Shown piece by piece: positions 1 through 13,430 of a stretch of DNA of 64,000 nucleotides. The notes beneath the pieces are model-generated. The model searched no databases, was not told the origin of the DNA, and was given only the letters and a program-made list of their open reading frames with translations. Position numbers and translations under genes: made by a program. Source of the stretch: Tenodera sinensis (lineage: Eukaryota > Arthropoda > Insecta > Mantodea > Mantidae); NCBI GenBank assembly GCA_030765045.1, contig CM060968.1, positions 112,867,404 through 112,931,403 of the forward strand, given 5' to 3'. The first letter of the stretch is position 1; each line of letters begins with the position of its first letter.

Positions 1-2480
1 TACAATGAAAATGTGTATGTTTTGATGTACATTTCTTGAATGTACAATGAAAATGTGCATGTTTTGATGTACATTTCTTGAATGTACAATGAAAATGTGT
101 ATGTTTAAATGTACATTTCTTGAATGTACACTGAAAGTGTGTATGTTTTGATGTACATTTCTTGAGTGTACAATGAAAATGTGTATGTTTTGATGTACAT
201 TTCTTGAATGTACAATGAAAATGTGTATGTTTTGATGTACATTTCTTGAATGTACAATGAAAATGTGTATGTTTTGATGTACATTTCTTGAATTAACAAT
301 GAAAATGTGTATGTTTTGATATACATTTCTTGAATGTACCCTGAAAATGTGTATGTTTTGAAATACATTTCTTGAGTGTACAATGAAAATGTGTATGTTT
401 TGATGTACATTTCTTGAATGTACAATGAAAATGTGTATGTTTTGATGGACATTTCTTGAGTGTACAATGAAAATGTGTATGTTTTGATGTACATTTCTTG
501 AATGTACAATGAAAATGTGTATGTTTTGATGTACATTTCTTGAGTGTACAATGAAAATGTGTATGTTTTGATGTACATTTCTTGAATGTACAATGAAAAT
601 GTGTATGTTTTGATGTATATTTCTTGAATGTACAATGAAAATGTGTATGTTTTGATGTATATTTAGAGAATGTACAATGAAATTGTGTATGTTTTGATGT
701 ACATTTCTTGAATGTACAATGAAAATGTGTATGTTTTGATGTACATTTCTTGAATGTACAATGAAAATGTGTATGTTTTGATGTACATTTCTTGAATGTA
801 CACTGAAAATGTGTATGTTTTGATGTACATTTCTTGAGTGTACAATGAAAATGTGTATGTTTTGATGTATATTTCTTGAATGTACAATGAAAATGTGTAT
901 GTTTTGATGTACATTTGTTGCATATACAATGAAAATGTGTATGTTTTGATGTATATTTCTAGAATGTACAATGAAAATATGTATGTTTTGATGTACATTT
1001 CTTGAATGTACAATGAAAATGTGTATGTTTAAATGTACATTTCTTGAATGTACACTGAAAATGTGTATGTTTTAATGTACATTTCTTGTATATACAATGA
1101 AAATGTATATGTTTTGATGTACATTTCTTGAATGTACACTGAAAATGTGTATGTTTTGATGTACATTTCTTGTATATACAATGAAAATATGTATGTTTTG
1201 ATGTACATTTCTGGTATATACAATGAAAATGTGTATGTTTTGATGTACATTTCTTGAATGTACACTGAAAATGTGTATGTTTTGATGTACATTTCTTGAG
1301 TGTACAATGAAAATGTGTATGTTTTGATGTACATTTCTTGAATCTACACTGAAAATGTGTAGGTTTTGATGTACATTTCTTGAATGTACAATGAAAATGT
1401 GTATGTTTTGATGTACATTTCTTGAATTAACAATGAAAATGTGTATGTTTTGATATACATTTCTTGAATGTACCCTGAAAATGTGTATGTTTTGAAATAC
1501 ATTTCTTGTGTGTACAATGAAAATGTGTATGTTTTGATGTACATTTCTTGAATGTACAATGAAAATGTGTATGTTTTGATGGACATTTCTTGAGTGTACA
1601 ATGAAAATGTGTATGTTTTGATGTACATTTCTTGAATGTACAATGAAAATGTGTATGTTTTGATGTACATTTCTTGAGTGTACAATGAAAATTTGTATGT
1701 TTTGATGTACATTTCTTGAATGTACAATGAAAATGTGTATGTTTTGATGTATATTTCTTGAATGTACAATGAAAATGTGTATGTTTTGATGTATATTTAT
1801 AGAATGTACAATGAAAATGTGTATGTTTTGATGTACATTTCTTGAATGTACAATGAAAATGTGTATGTTTTGATGTACATTTCTTGAATGTACAATGAAA
1901 ATGTGTATGTTTTGATGTACATTTCTTGAATGTACACTGAAAATGTGTATGTTTTGATGTACATTTCTTGAATGTACAATGAAAATGTGTATGTTTTGAT
2001 GTATATTTCTTGAATGTACAATGAAAATGTGTATGTTTTGATGTACATTTGTTGTATATACAATGAAAATGTGTATGTTTTGATGTATATTTCTAGAATG
2101 TACAATGAAAATGTGTATGTTTTGATGTACATTTCTTGAATGTACAATGAAAATGTGTATGTTTAAATGTACATTTCTTGAATGTACACTGAAAATGTGT
2201 ATGTTTTGATGTACATTTCTTGAGTGTACAATGAAAATGTGTATGTTTTGATGTACATTTCTTGAATGTACAATGAAAATGTGTATGTTTTGATGTATAT
2301 TTATAGAATGTACAATGAAAATGTGTATGTTTTGATGTACATTTCTTGAATGTACAATGAAAATGTGTATGTTTTGATGTACATTTCTTGAATGTACAAT
2401 GAAAATGTGTATGTTTAAATGTACATTTCTCGAATGTACACTGAAAATGTGTATGTTTTGATGTACATTTCTTGAGTGTA
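1..2480 (+). repeat. Left segment with 27-monomer (1,134 bp) higher-order period
   Basis: Positions about 230-1,070 match about 1,365-2,205 at an offset of exactly 1,134 bp (27 monomers). The offset is fixed by the rare AATTAACAAT variant at 291 and 1,425 and the GTTTAAAT variant at 1,027 and 2,161. The stretch between them (1,070-1,365) has a different monomer order, rich in TGTATATACA and TTTCTGGTATATA variants. A second relation, at 2,310 bp (55 monomers), links 103-635 to 2,413-2,945. No indel disturbs the 42-bp phase in this segment. The array clearly continues to the left of the window. Confidence 0.8.
209..250 (+). repeat. Reference monomer with exact consensus sequence
   Basis: This is a clean consensus copy that can serve as the phase reference; the monomer at 251-292 is identical. 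It carries two TGTACA palindromes, at monomer positions 1-6 and 28-33, the second inside the 8-bp palindrome ATGTACAT (27-34). An A4 tract lies at 10-13 and a T4 tract at 22-25. The three GTA trinucleotides at positions 2, 17 and 29 split it into blocks of 15, 12 and 15 bp. All three plus-strand frames contain TGA, and none of the three minus-strand frames contains a stop. Confidence 0.95.
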
Positions 2481-5400
2481 CAATGAAAATGTGTATGTTT
2501 TGATGTACATTTCTTGAATGTACAATGAAAATGTGTATGTTTTGATGTACATTTCTTGAATGTACAATGAAAATGTGTATGTTTTGATGTACATTTCTTG
2601 AATTAACAATGAAAATGTGTATGTTTTGATATACATTTCTTGAATGTACCCTGAAAATGTGTATGTTTTGAAATACATTTCTTGAGTGTAAATTGAAAAT
2701 GTGTATGTTTTGATGTACATTTCTTGAATGTACAATGAAAATGTGTATGTTTTGATGGACATTTCTTGAGTGTACAATGTAAATGTGTATGTTTTGATGT
2801 ACATTTCTTGAATGTACAATGAAAATGTGTATGTTTTGATGTACATTTCTTGAGTGTACAATGAAAATGTGTATGTTTTGATGTACATTTCTTGAATGTA
2901 CAATGAAAATGTGTATGTTTTGATGAACATTTCTTGAGTGTACAATCAAAATGTGCATGTTTTGATGTACATTTCTTGAATGTACAATGAGAATGTGTAT
3001 GTTTTGATGTACATTTCATGAATGTACAATGAAAATGTTTATGTTTTGATGTACATTTCTTGAATGTACAATGAAAATGTGTATGTTTTGATGTACATTT
3101 CTTGAATGTACAATGAAAATGTGTATGTTTTGATGTACATTTCTTGAATGTAATCTGAAAATGTGTATGTTTTGATATACATTTCTTGAATGTACAATGA
3201 AAATGTGTATGTTTTGATGTACATTTCTTGAATGTAATCTGAAAATGTGTATGTTTTGATATACATTTCTTGAATGTACAATGAAAATGTATATGTTTTC
3301 ATGTACATTTCTTTAATGTACACTGAAAATGTGTATGTTTTGATGTATATTTCTTGTATATACAATGAAAATGTATATGTTTTGATGTACATTTCTGGTA
3401 TATACAATGAAAATGTGTATGTTTTGATGTACATTTTTTGAATGTACACTGAAAATGTGTATGTTTTGATGTACATTTCTTGTATATACAATGAAAATGT
3501 GTATGTTTTGATGTACATTTTTTGAATGTACAATGAAAATGTGTATGTTTTGATGTACATTTGTTGAATGTACTATGAAAATGTGTATGTTTTGATATAC
3601 ATTTCTTGAATGTACAATGAAAAAGTGTATGTTTTGATGTACATTTCTTGAGTGTACAATGAAAATGTGTATGTTTTGATGTACATTTCTTGAGTGTACA
3701 ATGAAAATGTGTATGCTTTGATGTACAGTTCTTGAATGTACAATGAAAATGTGTATGTTTTGATCTACATTTCTTGAATATACAATGAAAATGTGTATGT
3801 TTTGATGTACATTTCTTGAATGTACACTGAAAATGTGTATGTTTTGATGTACATTTCTTTAGTGCACAATGAAAATGTGTATGTTTTGATGTACATTTCT
3901 TGTATATACAATGAAAATGTGTATCTTTTGATGTACATTTCTTGAATGTACACTGAAAATGTGTATGTTTTGATATACATTTTTTGAATGTACAATGAAA
4001 ATGTATATGTTTCATGTACATTTCTTGAATGTATACTGAAAATGTGAATGTTTTGATGTACATTTCTTGAATGTACACTGTAAATGTGTATGTTTTGATA
4101 TACATTTCTTGCATGTACACTGAAAATGTGTATGTTTTCATGTACATTTCTTGAATGTACACTCAAAATATGTATGTTTTGATGTACATTTCTTGTATAT
4201 ACAATGAAAATGTATATGTTTTGATGTACATTTCTTTAATGTACACTGAAAATGTGTATGTTTTGATGTACATTTCTTGAATGTACACTGAAAATGTGTA
4301 TGTTTTGATATACATTTTTTGAATGTACAATGAAAATGTATATGTTTTCATGTACATTTCTTGAATGTATACTGAAAATGTGTATGTTTTATGTACATTT
4401 CTTGAATGTACACTGTAAATGTGTATGTTTTGATATACATTTCTTGAATGTACACTGAAAATGTGTATGTTTTGATGTACATTTCTTGAATGTACACTGA
4501 AAATGTGTATGTTTTAATGTACATTTCTTGTATATACAATGAAAATCTATATGTTTTGATGTACATTTCTTGAATGTACACTGAAAATGTGTATGTTTTG
4601 ATGTACATTTCTTGTATATACAATGAAAATATGTATGTTTTGATGTACATTTCTGGTATATACAATGAAAATGTGTATGTTTTGATGTACATTTCTTGAA
4701 TGTACACTGAAAATGTGTAGGTTTTGATGTACATTTCTTTAATGTACAATGAAAATGTGTATGTTTTGATGTACATTTCTTGAGTGTACAATGAAAATGT
4801 GTATGTTTTGATGTACATTTCTTGAGTGTACAATGAAAATGTGTATGTTTTGATGTACATTTCTTGAATGTACAATGAGAATGTGTATGTTTTGATGTAC
4901 ATTTCTTGAATGTACAATGAAAATGTGTATGTTTTGATGTATATTTCTTGAATGTACACTGAAAATGTGTATGTTTTGTTGTACATTTCTGGAATGTACA
5001 ATGAAAATGTGTATGTTTTGATATACATTTCTTGAATGTACACTGAAAATGTGTATGTTTTGATGTACATTTCTTGAGTGTACAATGAAAATGTGTATGT
5101 TCTGATGTACATTTGTTGTATATACAATGAAAATGTGTATGTTTTGATGTATATTTCTATAATGTACAATGAAAATGTGTATGTTTTGATGTACATTTCT
5201 TGAATGTACAATGAAAATGTGTATGTTTAAATGTACATTTCTTGAATGTACACTGAAAATGTGTATGTTTTGATGTACATTTCTTGAGTGTACAATGAAA
5301 ATGTGTGTTTTGATGTACATTTCTTGAATGTACAATGAAAATGTGTATGTTTTGATGTATATTTATAGAATGTACAATGAAAATGTGTATGTTTTGATGT

Positions 5401-6120
5401 ATATTTCTTGAATGTACAATGAAAATGTGTATGTTTTGATGTACATTTCTTGAATGTACAATGAAAATGTGTATGTTTTGATGTACATTTCTTGAATGTA
5501 CAATGAAAATGTGTATGTTTAAATGTACATTTCTTGAATGTACACTGAAAATGTGTATGTTTTGATGTACATTTCTTGAGTGTACAATGAAAATGTGTAT
5601 GTTTTGATGTACATTTCTTGAATGTACAATGAAAATGTGTATGTTTTGATGTACATTTCTTGAATGTACAATGAAAATGTGTATGTTTTGATGTACATTT
5701 CTTGAATGTACAACGAAAATGTGTATGTTTTGATGGACATTTCTTGAGTGTACAATGAAAATGTGTATGTTTTGATGTACATTTCTTGAATGTACAATGA
5801 AAATGTGTATGTTTTGATGTACATTTCTTGAGTGTACAATGAAAATGTGTATGTTTTGATGTACATTTCTTGAATGTACAATGAAAATGTGTATGTTTTG
5901 ATGTATATTTCTTGAATGTACAATGAAAATGTGTATGTTTTGATGTACATTTCTTGAGAGTACAATGAAAATGTGTATGCATTGATGTACATTTCTTGAA
6001 TGTACAATGAAAATGTGTATGTTTTGATCTACATTTCTTGAATGTACAATGAAAATGTTTATGTTTTGATGTACATTTCTTGAATGTACACTGAAAATGT
6101 GTATGTTTTGATGTACATTT

Positions 6121-6300
6121 CTTTAGTGCACAATGAAAATGTGTATGTTTTGATGTCCATTTCTTGTATATACAATGAAAATGTGTATGTTTTGATGTAC
6201 GTTTCTTGAATGTACACTGAAAATGTGTATGTTTTGATATACATTTCTTGAATGTACAATGGAAATGTATATGTTTTCATGTACATTTCTTGAATGTACA
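6121..6300 (+). repeat. HOR signature block (first of 11)
   Basis: This is a fixed succession of rare variants: TTTAGTGCAC, then GATGTCCATT, then GATGTACGTTT (a rare CpG), then AATGGAAATGTATATG with TTTTCATG. The complete series is found at about 6,121, 11,743, 15,015, 17,280, 22,361, 26,771, 31,852, 37,642, 40,912, 43,761 and 48,584. It marks one ancestral segment and lets the duplications be counted. TTTAGTGCAC without the following variants also occurs elsewhere (for example 3,849, 19,334 and 55,127) and is not counted. No complete block occurs before 6.1 kb or after 48.8 kb. Confidence 0.85.
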
Positions 6301-6540
6301 CTGAAAATCTGTATGTTTTGATGTACATTTCTTGTATATACAATGAAAATGTATATGTTTTGATGTACATTTCTTGAATGTACACTGAAAATGTGTATGT
6401 TTTGATGTACATTTCTTGTATATACAATGAAAATGTATATGTTTTGATGTACATTTCTTGAATGTACACTGAAAATGTGTATGTTTTGATGTACATTTCT
6501 TGTATATACAATGAAAATGTATATGTTTTCATGTACATTT
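6297..6540 (+). repeat. Alternating 84-bp dimer tract
   Basis: Here the array alternates strictly between a TGTACACTG...GTGTATG monomer and a TGTATATACAATG...GTATATG monomer, giving a local 84-bp period for about three dimers. The same tract recurs in other HOR copies: near 11,918-12,160, 15,190-15,430, 17,455-17,695, 22,535-22,785, 26,945-27,185, 32,025-32,265, 37,815-38,055, 41,085-41,325, 43,935-44,170 and 48,757-48,995. It is absent from the right-hand 12 kb. Confidence 0.8.
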
Positions 6541-9500
6541 CTGGAATGTAATCTGAATATGTGTATGTTTTGATGTACATTTCTTGTATATACAATGAAA
6601 ATGTGTATGTTTTGATGTACATTTCTTGAATGTAATCTGAAAATGTGTATGTTTTGATATACATTTCTTGAATGTACAATGAAAATGTGTATGTTTTGAT
6701 GTACATTTCTTGAATGTACACTGAAAATGTGTATGTTTTGATGTACATTTCTTGTATATACAATGAAAATGTGTATGTTTTGATGTACATTTCTTGAATG
6801 TACACTGAAAGTGTGTAGGTTTTGATGTACATTTCTTGAATATACAATGAAAATTTGTATGTTTTGATGTAAATTTCTTGAATGTACACTGAAAGTGTGT
6901 ATGTTTTGATATGCATTTCTTGAATGTACACTGAAAATGTGTGTTTTGATGTACATTTCTTGAATGTACAATGAAAATGTGTATGTTTTGATGTACATTC
7001 TTTGAATGTCCAATGAAAATGTGTATGTTTTGATGTACATTTCTTGAATGTACAGTGAAAATGTGTATGTTTTGATGGACATTTCTTGAATGTACAATGA
7101 AAATGTGTATGTTTTGATATACACTTCTTGAATGTACAATGAAAATGTGTATGCTTTGATGTACATTTCTTGAGTGTACAATGAAAATGTATATGTTTTG
7201 ATGAACATTTCTTGAGTGTACAATCAAAATGTGCATGTTTTGATGTACATTTCTTGAATGTACAATAAGAATGTGTATGTTTTGATGTACATTTCTTGAA
7301 TGTACAATGAAAATGTTTATGTTTTGATGTACATTTCTTGAATGTACAATGAAAATGTGTATGTTTTGATGTACATTTCTTGAATGTACAATGAAAATGT
7401 GTATGTTTTGATGTACATTTCTTGAATGTAATCTGAAAATGTGTGTGTTTTGATATACATTTCTTGAATGTACAATGAAAATGTATATGTTTTCATGTAC
7501 ATTTCTTGAATGTACACTGAAAATGTGTATGTTTTGATGTACATTTCTTGTATATACAATGAAAATGTATATGTTTTGATGTACATTTCTTGAATGTACA
7601 CTGAAAATGTGTATGTTTTGATGTATATTTCTTGTATATACAATGAAAATGTGTATGTTTTGATGTACATTTCTGGTATATACAATGAAAATGTGTATGT
7701 TTTGATGTACAATTTTTGAATGTACCCTGAAAATGTGTATGTTTTGATGTACATTTCTTGTATATACAATGAAAATGTCTATGTTTTGATGTACATTTTT
7801 TGAATGTACAATGAAAATGTGTATGTTTTGATGTACATTTCTTGAATGTACAATGAAAAAGTGTATGTTTTGATGTACATTTCTTGAGTGTACAATGAAA
7901 ATGTGTATGTTTTGATGTACATTTCTTGAGTGTACAATGAAAATGTGTATGCTTTGATGTACATTTCTTGAATATACAATGAAAATGTGTATGTTTTGAT
8001 CTACATTTCTTGAATATACAATGAAAATGTGTATGTTTTGATGTACATTTCTTGAATGTACAATGAAAATGTGTATGTTTTGATGTATATTTCTTGAATG
8101 TACAATGAAAATGTGTATGTTTTGATGTACATTTCTTGAATTAACAATGAAAATGTGTATGTTTTGATATACATTTCTTGAATGTACCCTGAAAATGTGT
8201 ATGTTTTGAAATACATTTCTTGAGTGTACAATGAAAATGTGTATGTTTTGATGTACATTTCTTGAATGTACAATGAAAATGTGTATGTTTTGATGGACAT
8301 TTCTTGAGTGTACAATGAAAATGTGTATGTTTTGATGTACATTTCTTGAATGTACAATGAAAATGTGTATGTTTTGATGTACATTTCTTGAGTGTACAAT
8401 GAAAATGTGTATGTTTTGATGTACATTTCTTGAATGTACAATGAAAATGTGTATGTTTTGATGAACATTTCTTGAATGTACAATCAAAATGTGCATGTTT
8501 TGATGTACATTTCTTGAATGTACAATGAGAATGTGTATGTTTTGATGTACATTTCATCAATGTACAATGAAAATGTTTATGTTTTGATGTACATTTCTTG
8601 AATGTACAATGAAAATGTGTATGTTTTGATGTACATTTCTTGAATGTACAATGAAAATGTGTATGTTTTGATGTACATTTCTTGAATGTAATCTGAAAAT
8701 GTGTATGTTTTGATATACATTTCTTGAATGTACAATGAAAATGTGTATGTTTTGATGTACATTTCTTGAATGTAATCTGAAAATGTGTATGTTTTGATAT
8801 ACATTTCTTGAATGTACAATGAAAATGTATATGTTTTCATGTACATTTTTTTAATGTACACTGAAAATGTGAATGTTTTGATGTATATTTCTTGTATATA
8901 CAATGAAAATGTATATGTTTTGATGTACATTTCTGGTATATACAATGAAAATGTGTATGTTTTGATGTACATTTTTTGAATGTACACTGAAAATGTGTAT
9001 GTTTTGATGTACATTTCTTGTATATACAATGAAAATGTGTATGTTTTGATGTACATTTTTTGAATGTACAATGAAAATGTGTATGTTTTGATGTACATTT
9101 GTTGAATGTACTATGAAAATGTGTATGTTTTGATATACATTTCTTGAATGTACAATGAAAAAGTGTATGTTTTGATGTACATTTCTTGAGTGTACAATGA
9201 AAATGTGTATGTTTTGATGTACATTTCTTGAGTGTACAATGAAAATGTGTATGCTTTGATGTACAGTTCTTGAATGTACAATGAAAATGTGTATGTTTTG
9301 ATCTACATTTCTTGAATATACAATGAAAATGTGTATGTTTTGATGTACATTTCTTGAATGTACACTGAAAATGTGTATGTTTTGATGTACATTTCTTTAG
9401 TGCACAATGAAAATGTGTATGTTTTGATGTACATTTCTTGTATATACAATGAAAATGTGTATCTTTTGATGTACATTTCTTGAATGTACACTGAAAATGT

Positions 9501-10154
9501 GTATGTTTTGATATACATTTTTTGAATGTACAATGAAAATGTATATGTTTTCATGTACATTTCTTGAATGTATACTGAAAATGTGAATGTTTTGATGTAC
9601 ATTTCTTGAATGTACACTGTAAATGTGTATGTTTTGATATACATTTCTTGCATGTACACTGAAAATGTGTGTTTTCATGTACATTTCTTGAATGCACACT
9701 CAAAATATGTATGTTTTGATGTACATTTCTTGTATATACAATGAAAATGTATATGTTTTGATGTACATTTCTTTAATGTACACTGAAAATGTGTATGTTT
9801 TGATGTACATTTCTTGAATGTACACTGAAAATGTGTATGTTTTGATATACATTTTTTGAATGTACAATGAAAATGTATATGTTTTCATGTACATTTCTTG
9901 AATGTATACTGAAAATGTGTATGTTTTATGTACATTTCTTGAATGTACACTGTAAATGTGTATGTTTTGATATACATTTCTTGAATGTACACTGAAAATG
10001 TGTATGTTTTGATGTACATTTCTTGAATGTACACTGAAAATGTGTATGTTTTAATGTACATTTCTTGTATATACAATGAAAATCTATATGCTTTGATGTA
10101 CATTTCTTGAATGTACACTGAAAATGTGTATGTTTTGATGTACATTTCTTGTAT

Positions 10155-13100
10155 ATACAATGAAAATATGTATGTTTTGATGTACATTTCTGGTATATAC
10201 AATGAAAATGTGTATGTTTTGATGTACATTTCTTGAATGTACACTGAAAATGTGTAGGTTTTGATGTACATTTCTTTAATGTACAATGAAAATGTGTATG
10301 TTTTGATGTACATTTCTTGAGTGTACAATGAAAATGTGTATGTTTTGATGTACATTTCTTGAGTGTACAATGAAAATGTGTATGTTTTGATGTACATTTC
10401 TTGAATGTACAATGAGAATGTGTATGTTTTGATGTACATTTCTTGAATGTACAATGAAAATGTGTATGTTTTGATGTATATTTCTTGAATGTACACTGAA
10501 AATGTGTATGTTTTGTTGTACATTTCTGGAATGTACAATGAAAATGTGTATGTTTTGATATACATTTCTTGAATGTACACTGAAAATGTGTATGTTTTGA
10601 TGTACATTTCTTGAGTGTACAATGAAAATGTGTATGTTCTGATGTACATTTGTTGTATATACAATGAAAATGTGTATGTTTTGATGTATATTTCTAGAAT
10701 GTACAATGAAAATGTGTATGTTTTGATGTACATTTCTTGAATGTACAATGAAAATGTGTATGTTTAAATGTACATTTCTTGAATGTACACTGAAAATGTG
10801 TATGTTTTGATGTACATTTCTTGAGTGTACAATGAAAATGTGTGTTTTGATGTACATTTCTTGAATGTACAATGAAAATGTGTATGTTTTGATGTATATT
10901 TATAGAATGTAGAATGAAAATGTGTATGTTTTGATGTATATTTCTTGAATGTACAATGAAAATGTGTATGTTTTGATGTACATTTCTTGAATGTACAATG
11001 AAAATGTGTATGTTTTGATGTACATTTCTTGAATGTACAATGAAAATGTGTATGTTTAAATGTACATTTCTTGAATGTACACTGAAAATGTGTATGTTTT
11101 GATGTACATTTCTTGAGTGTACAATGAAAATGTGTATGTTTTGATGTACATTTCTTGAATGTACAATGAAAATGTGTATGTTTTGATGTACATTTCTTGA
11201 ATTAACAATGAAAATGTGTATGTTTTGATATACATTTCTTGAATGTACCCTGAAAATGTGTATGTTTTGAAATACATTTCTTGAGTGTACAATGAAAATG
11301 TGTATGTTTTGATGTACATTTCTTGAATGTACAACGAAAATGTGTATGTTTTGATGGACATTTCTTGAGTGTACAATGAAAATGTGTATGTTTTGATGTA
11401 CATTTCTTGAATGTACAATGAAAATGTGTATGTTTTGATGTACATTTCTTGAGTGTACAATGAAAATGTGTATGTTTTGATGTACATTTCTTGAATGTAC
11501 AATGAAAATGTGTATGTTTTGATGTATATTTCTTGAATGTACAATGAAAATGTGTATGTTTTGATGTACATTTCTTGAGAGTACAATGAAAATGTGTATG
11601 CATTGATGTACATTTCTTGAATGTACAATGAAAATGTGTATGTTTTGATCTACATTTCTTGAATGTACAATGAAAATGTTTATGTTTTGATGTACATTTC
11701 TTGAATGTACACTGAAAATGTGTATGTTTTGATGTACATTTCTTTAGTGCACAATGAAAATGTGTATGTTTTGATGTCCATTTCTTGTATATACAATGAA
11801 AATGTGTATGTTTTGATGTACGTTTCTTGAATGTACACTGAAAATGTGTATGTTTTGATATACATTTCTTGAATGTACAATGGAAATGTATATGTTTTCA
11901 TGTACATTTCTTGAATGTACACTGAAAATCTGTATGTTTTGATGTACATTTCTTGTATATACAATGAAAATGTATATGTTTTGATGTACATTTCTTGAAT
12001 GTACACTGAAAATGTGTATGTTTTGATGTACATTTCTTGTATATACAATGAAAATGTATATGTTTTGATGTACATTTCTTGAATGTACACTGAAAATGTG
12101 TATGTTTTGATGTACATTTCTTGTATATACAATGAAAATGTATATGTTTTCATGTACATTTCTGGAATGTAATCTGAATATGTGTATGTTTTGATGTACA
12201 TTTCTTGTATATACAATGAAAATGTGTATGTTTTGATGTACATTTCTTGAATGTAATCTGAAAATGTGTATGTTTTGATATACATTTCTTGAATGTACAA
12301 TGAAAATGTGTATGTTTTGATGTACATTTCTTGAATGTACACTGAAAATGTGTATGTTTTGATGTACATTTCTTGTATATACAATGAAAATGTGTATGTT
12401 TTGATGTACATTTCTTGAGTGTACAATGAAAATGTGTATGTTTTGATTAACATTTCTTGAATGTACACTGAAAGTGTGTAGGTTTTGATGTACATTTCTT
12501 GAATATACAATGAAAATTTGTATGTTTTGATGTAAATTTCTTGAATGTACACTGAAAGTGTGTATGTTTTGATATGCATTTCTTGAATGTACACTGAAAA
12601 TGTGTGTTTTGATGTACATTTCTTGAATGTACAATGAAAATGTGTATGTTTTGATGTACATTCTTTGAATGTCCAATGAAAATGTGTATGTTTTGATGTA
12701 CATTTCTTGAATGTACAGTGAAAATGTGTATGTTTTGATGGACATTTCTTGAATGTACAATGAAAATGTGTATGTTTTGATATACATTTCTTGAATGTAC
12801 AATGAAAATGTGTATGCTTTGATGTACATTTCTTGAGTGTACAATGAAAATGTATATGTTTTGATGAACATTTCTTGAGTGTACAATCAAAATGTGCATG
12901 TTTTGATGTACATTTCTTGAATGTACAATAAGAATGTGTATGTTTTGATGTACATTTCTTGAATGTACAATGAAAATGTTTATGTTTTGATGTACATTTC
13001 TTGAATGTACAATGAAAATGTGTATGTTTTGATGTACATTTCTTGAATGTACAATGAAAATGTGTATGTTTTGATGTACATTTCTTGAATGTAATCTGAA

Positions 13101-13430
13101 AATGTGTATGTTTTGATATACATTTCTTGAATGTACAATGAAAATGTATATGTTTTCATGTACATTTCTTGAATGTACACTGAAAATGTGTATGTTTTGA
13201 TGTACATTTCTTGTATATACAATGAAAATGTATATGTTTTGATGTACATTTCTTGAATGTACAATGAAATTGTGTATGTTTTGATGTATATTTCTTGTAT
13301 ATACAATGAAAATGTGTATGTTTTGATGTACATTTCTGGTATATACAATGAAAATGTGTATGTTTTGATGTACAATTTTTGAATGTACCCTGAAAATGTG
13401 TATGTTTTGATGTACATTTCTTGTATATAC
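10155..13430 (+). repeat. 78-monomer tandem duplication, first copy (3,272 bp)
   Basis: Matches 13,430-16,702 at a constant offset of 3,272 bp, for example AATTAACAAT at 11,200 and 14,472 and GTACAATAAG near 12,923 and 16,195. 3,272 is 78 x 42 minus 4, and the unit contains exactly two 2-bp deletions (near 10,843 and 12,602). The right-hand junction is visible: at about 13,430 the order switches from the unit-U continuation back to the TGTATATACAATGAAAATATG monomer type seen at about 10,155. Confidence 0.9.

Larger units (their letters stand above)
2480..8018 (+). repeat. 132-monomer HOR unit U, copy 1 (5,538 bp)
   Basis: This segment is repeated starting at about 8,018. The offset is 5,538 bp at the AATTAACAAT marker (2,601 and 8,139). 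That length is 132 x 42 minus 6, and the missing 6 bp are explained by four small deletions inside the unit: near 4,010 (-1), 4,386 (-1), 5,305 (-2) and 6,939 (-2). Relative to copy 2 it lacks two monomers near 5,660 and one near 6,790, and the offset grows to 5,621 and then 5,663 bp after those points. The left edge is ambiguous by about one monomer. Confidence 0.85.
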
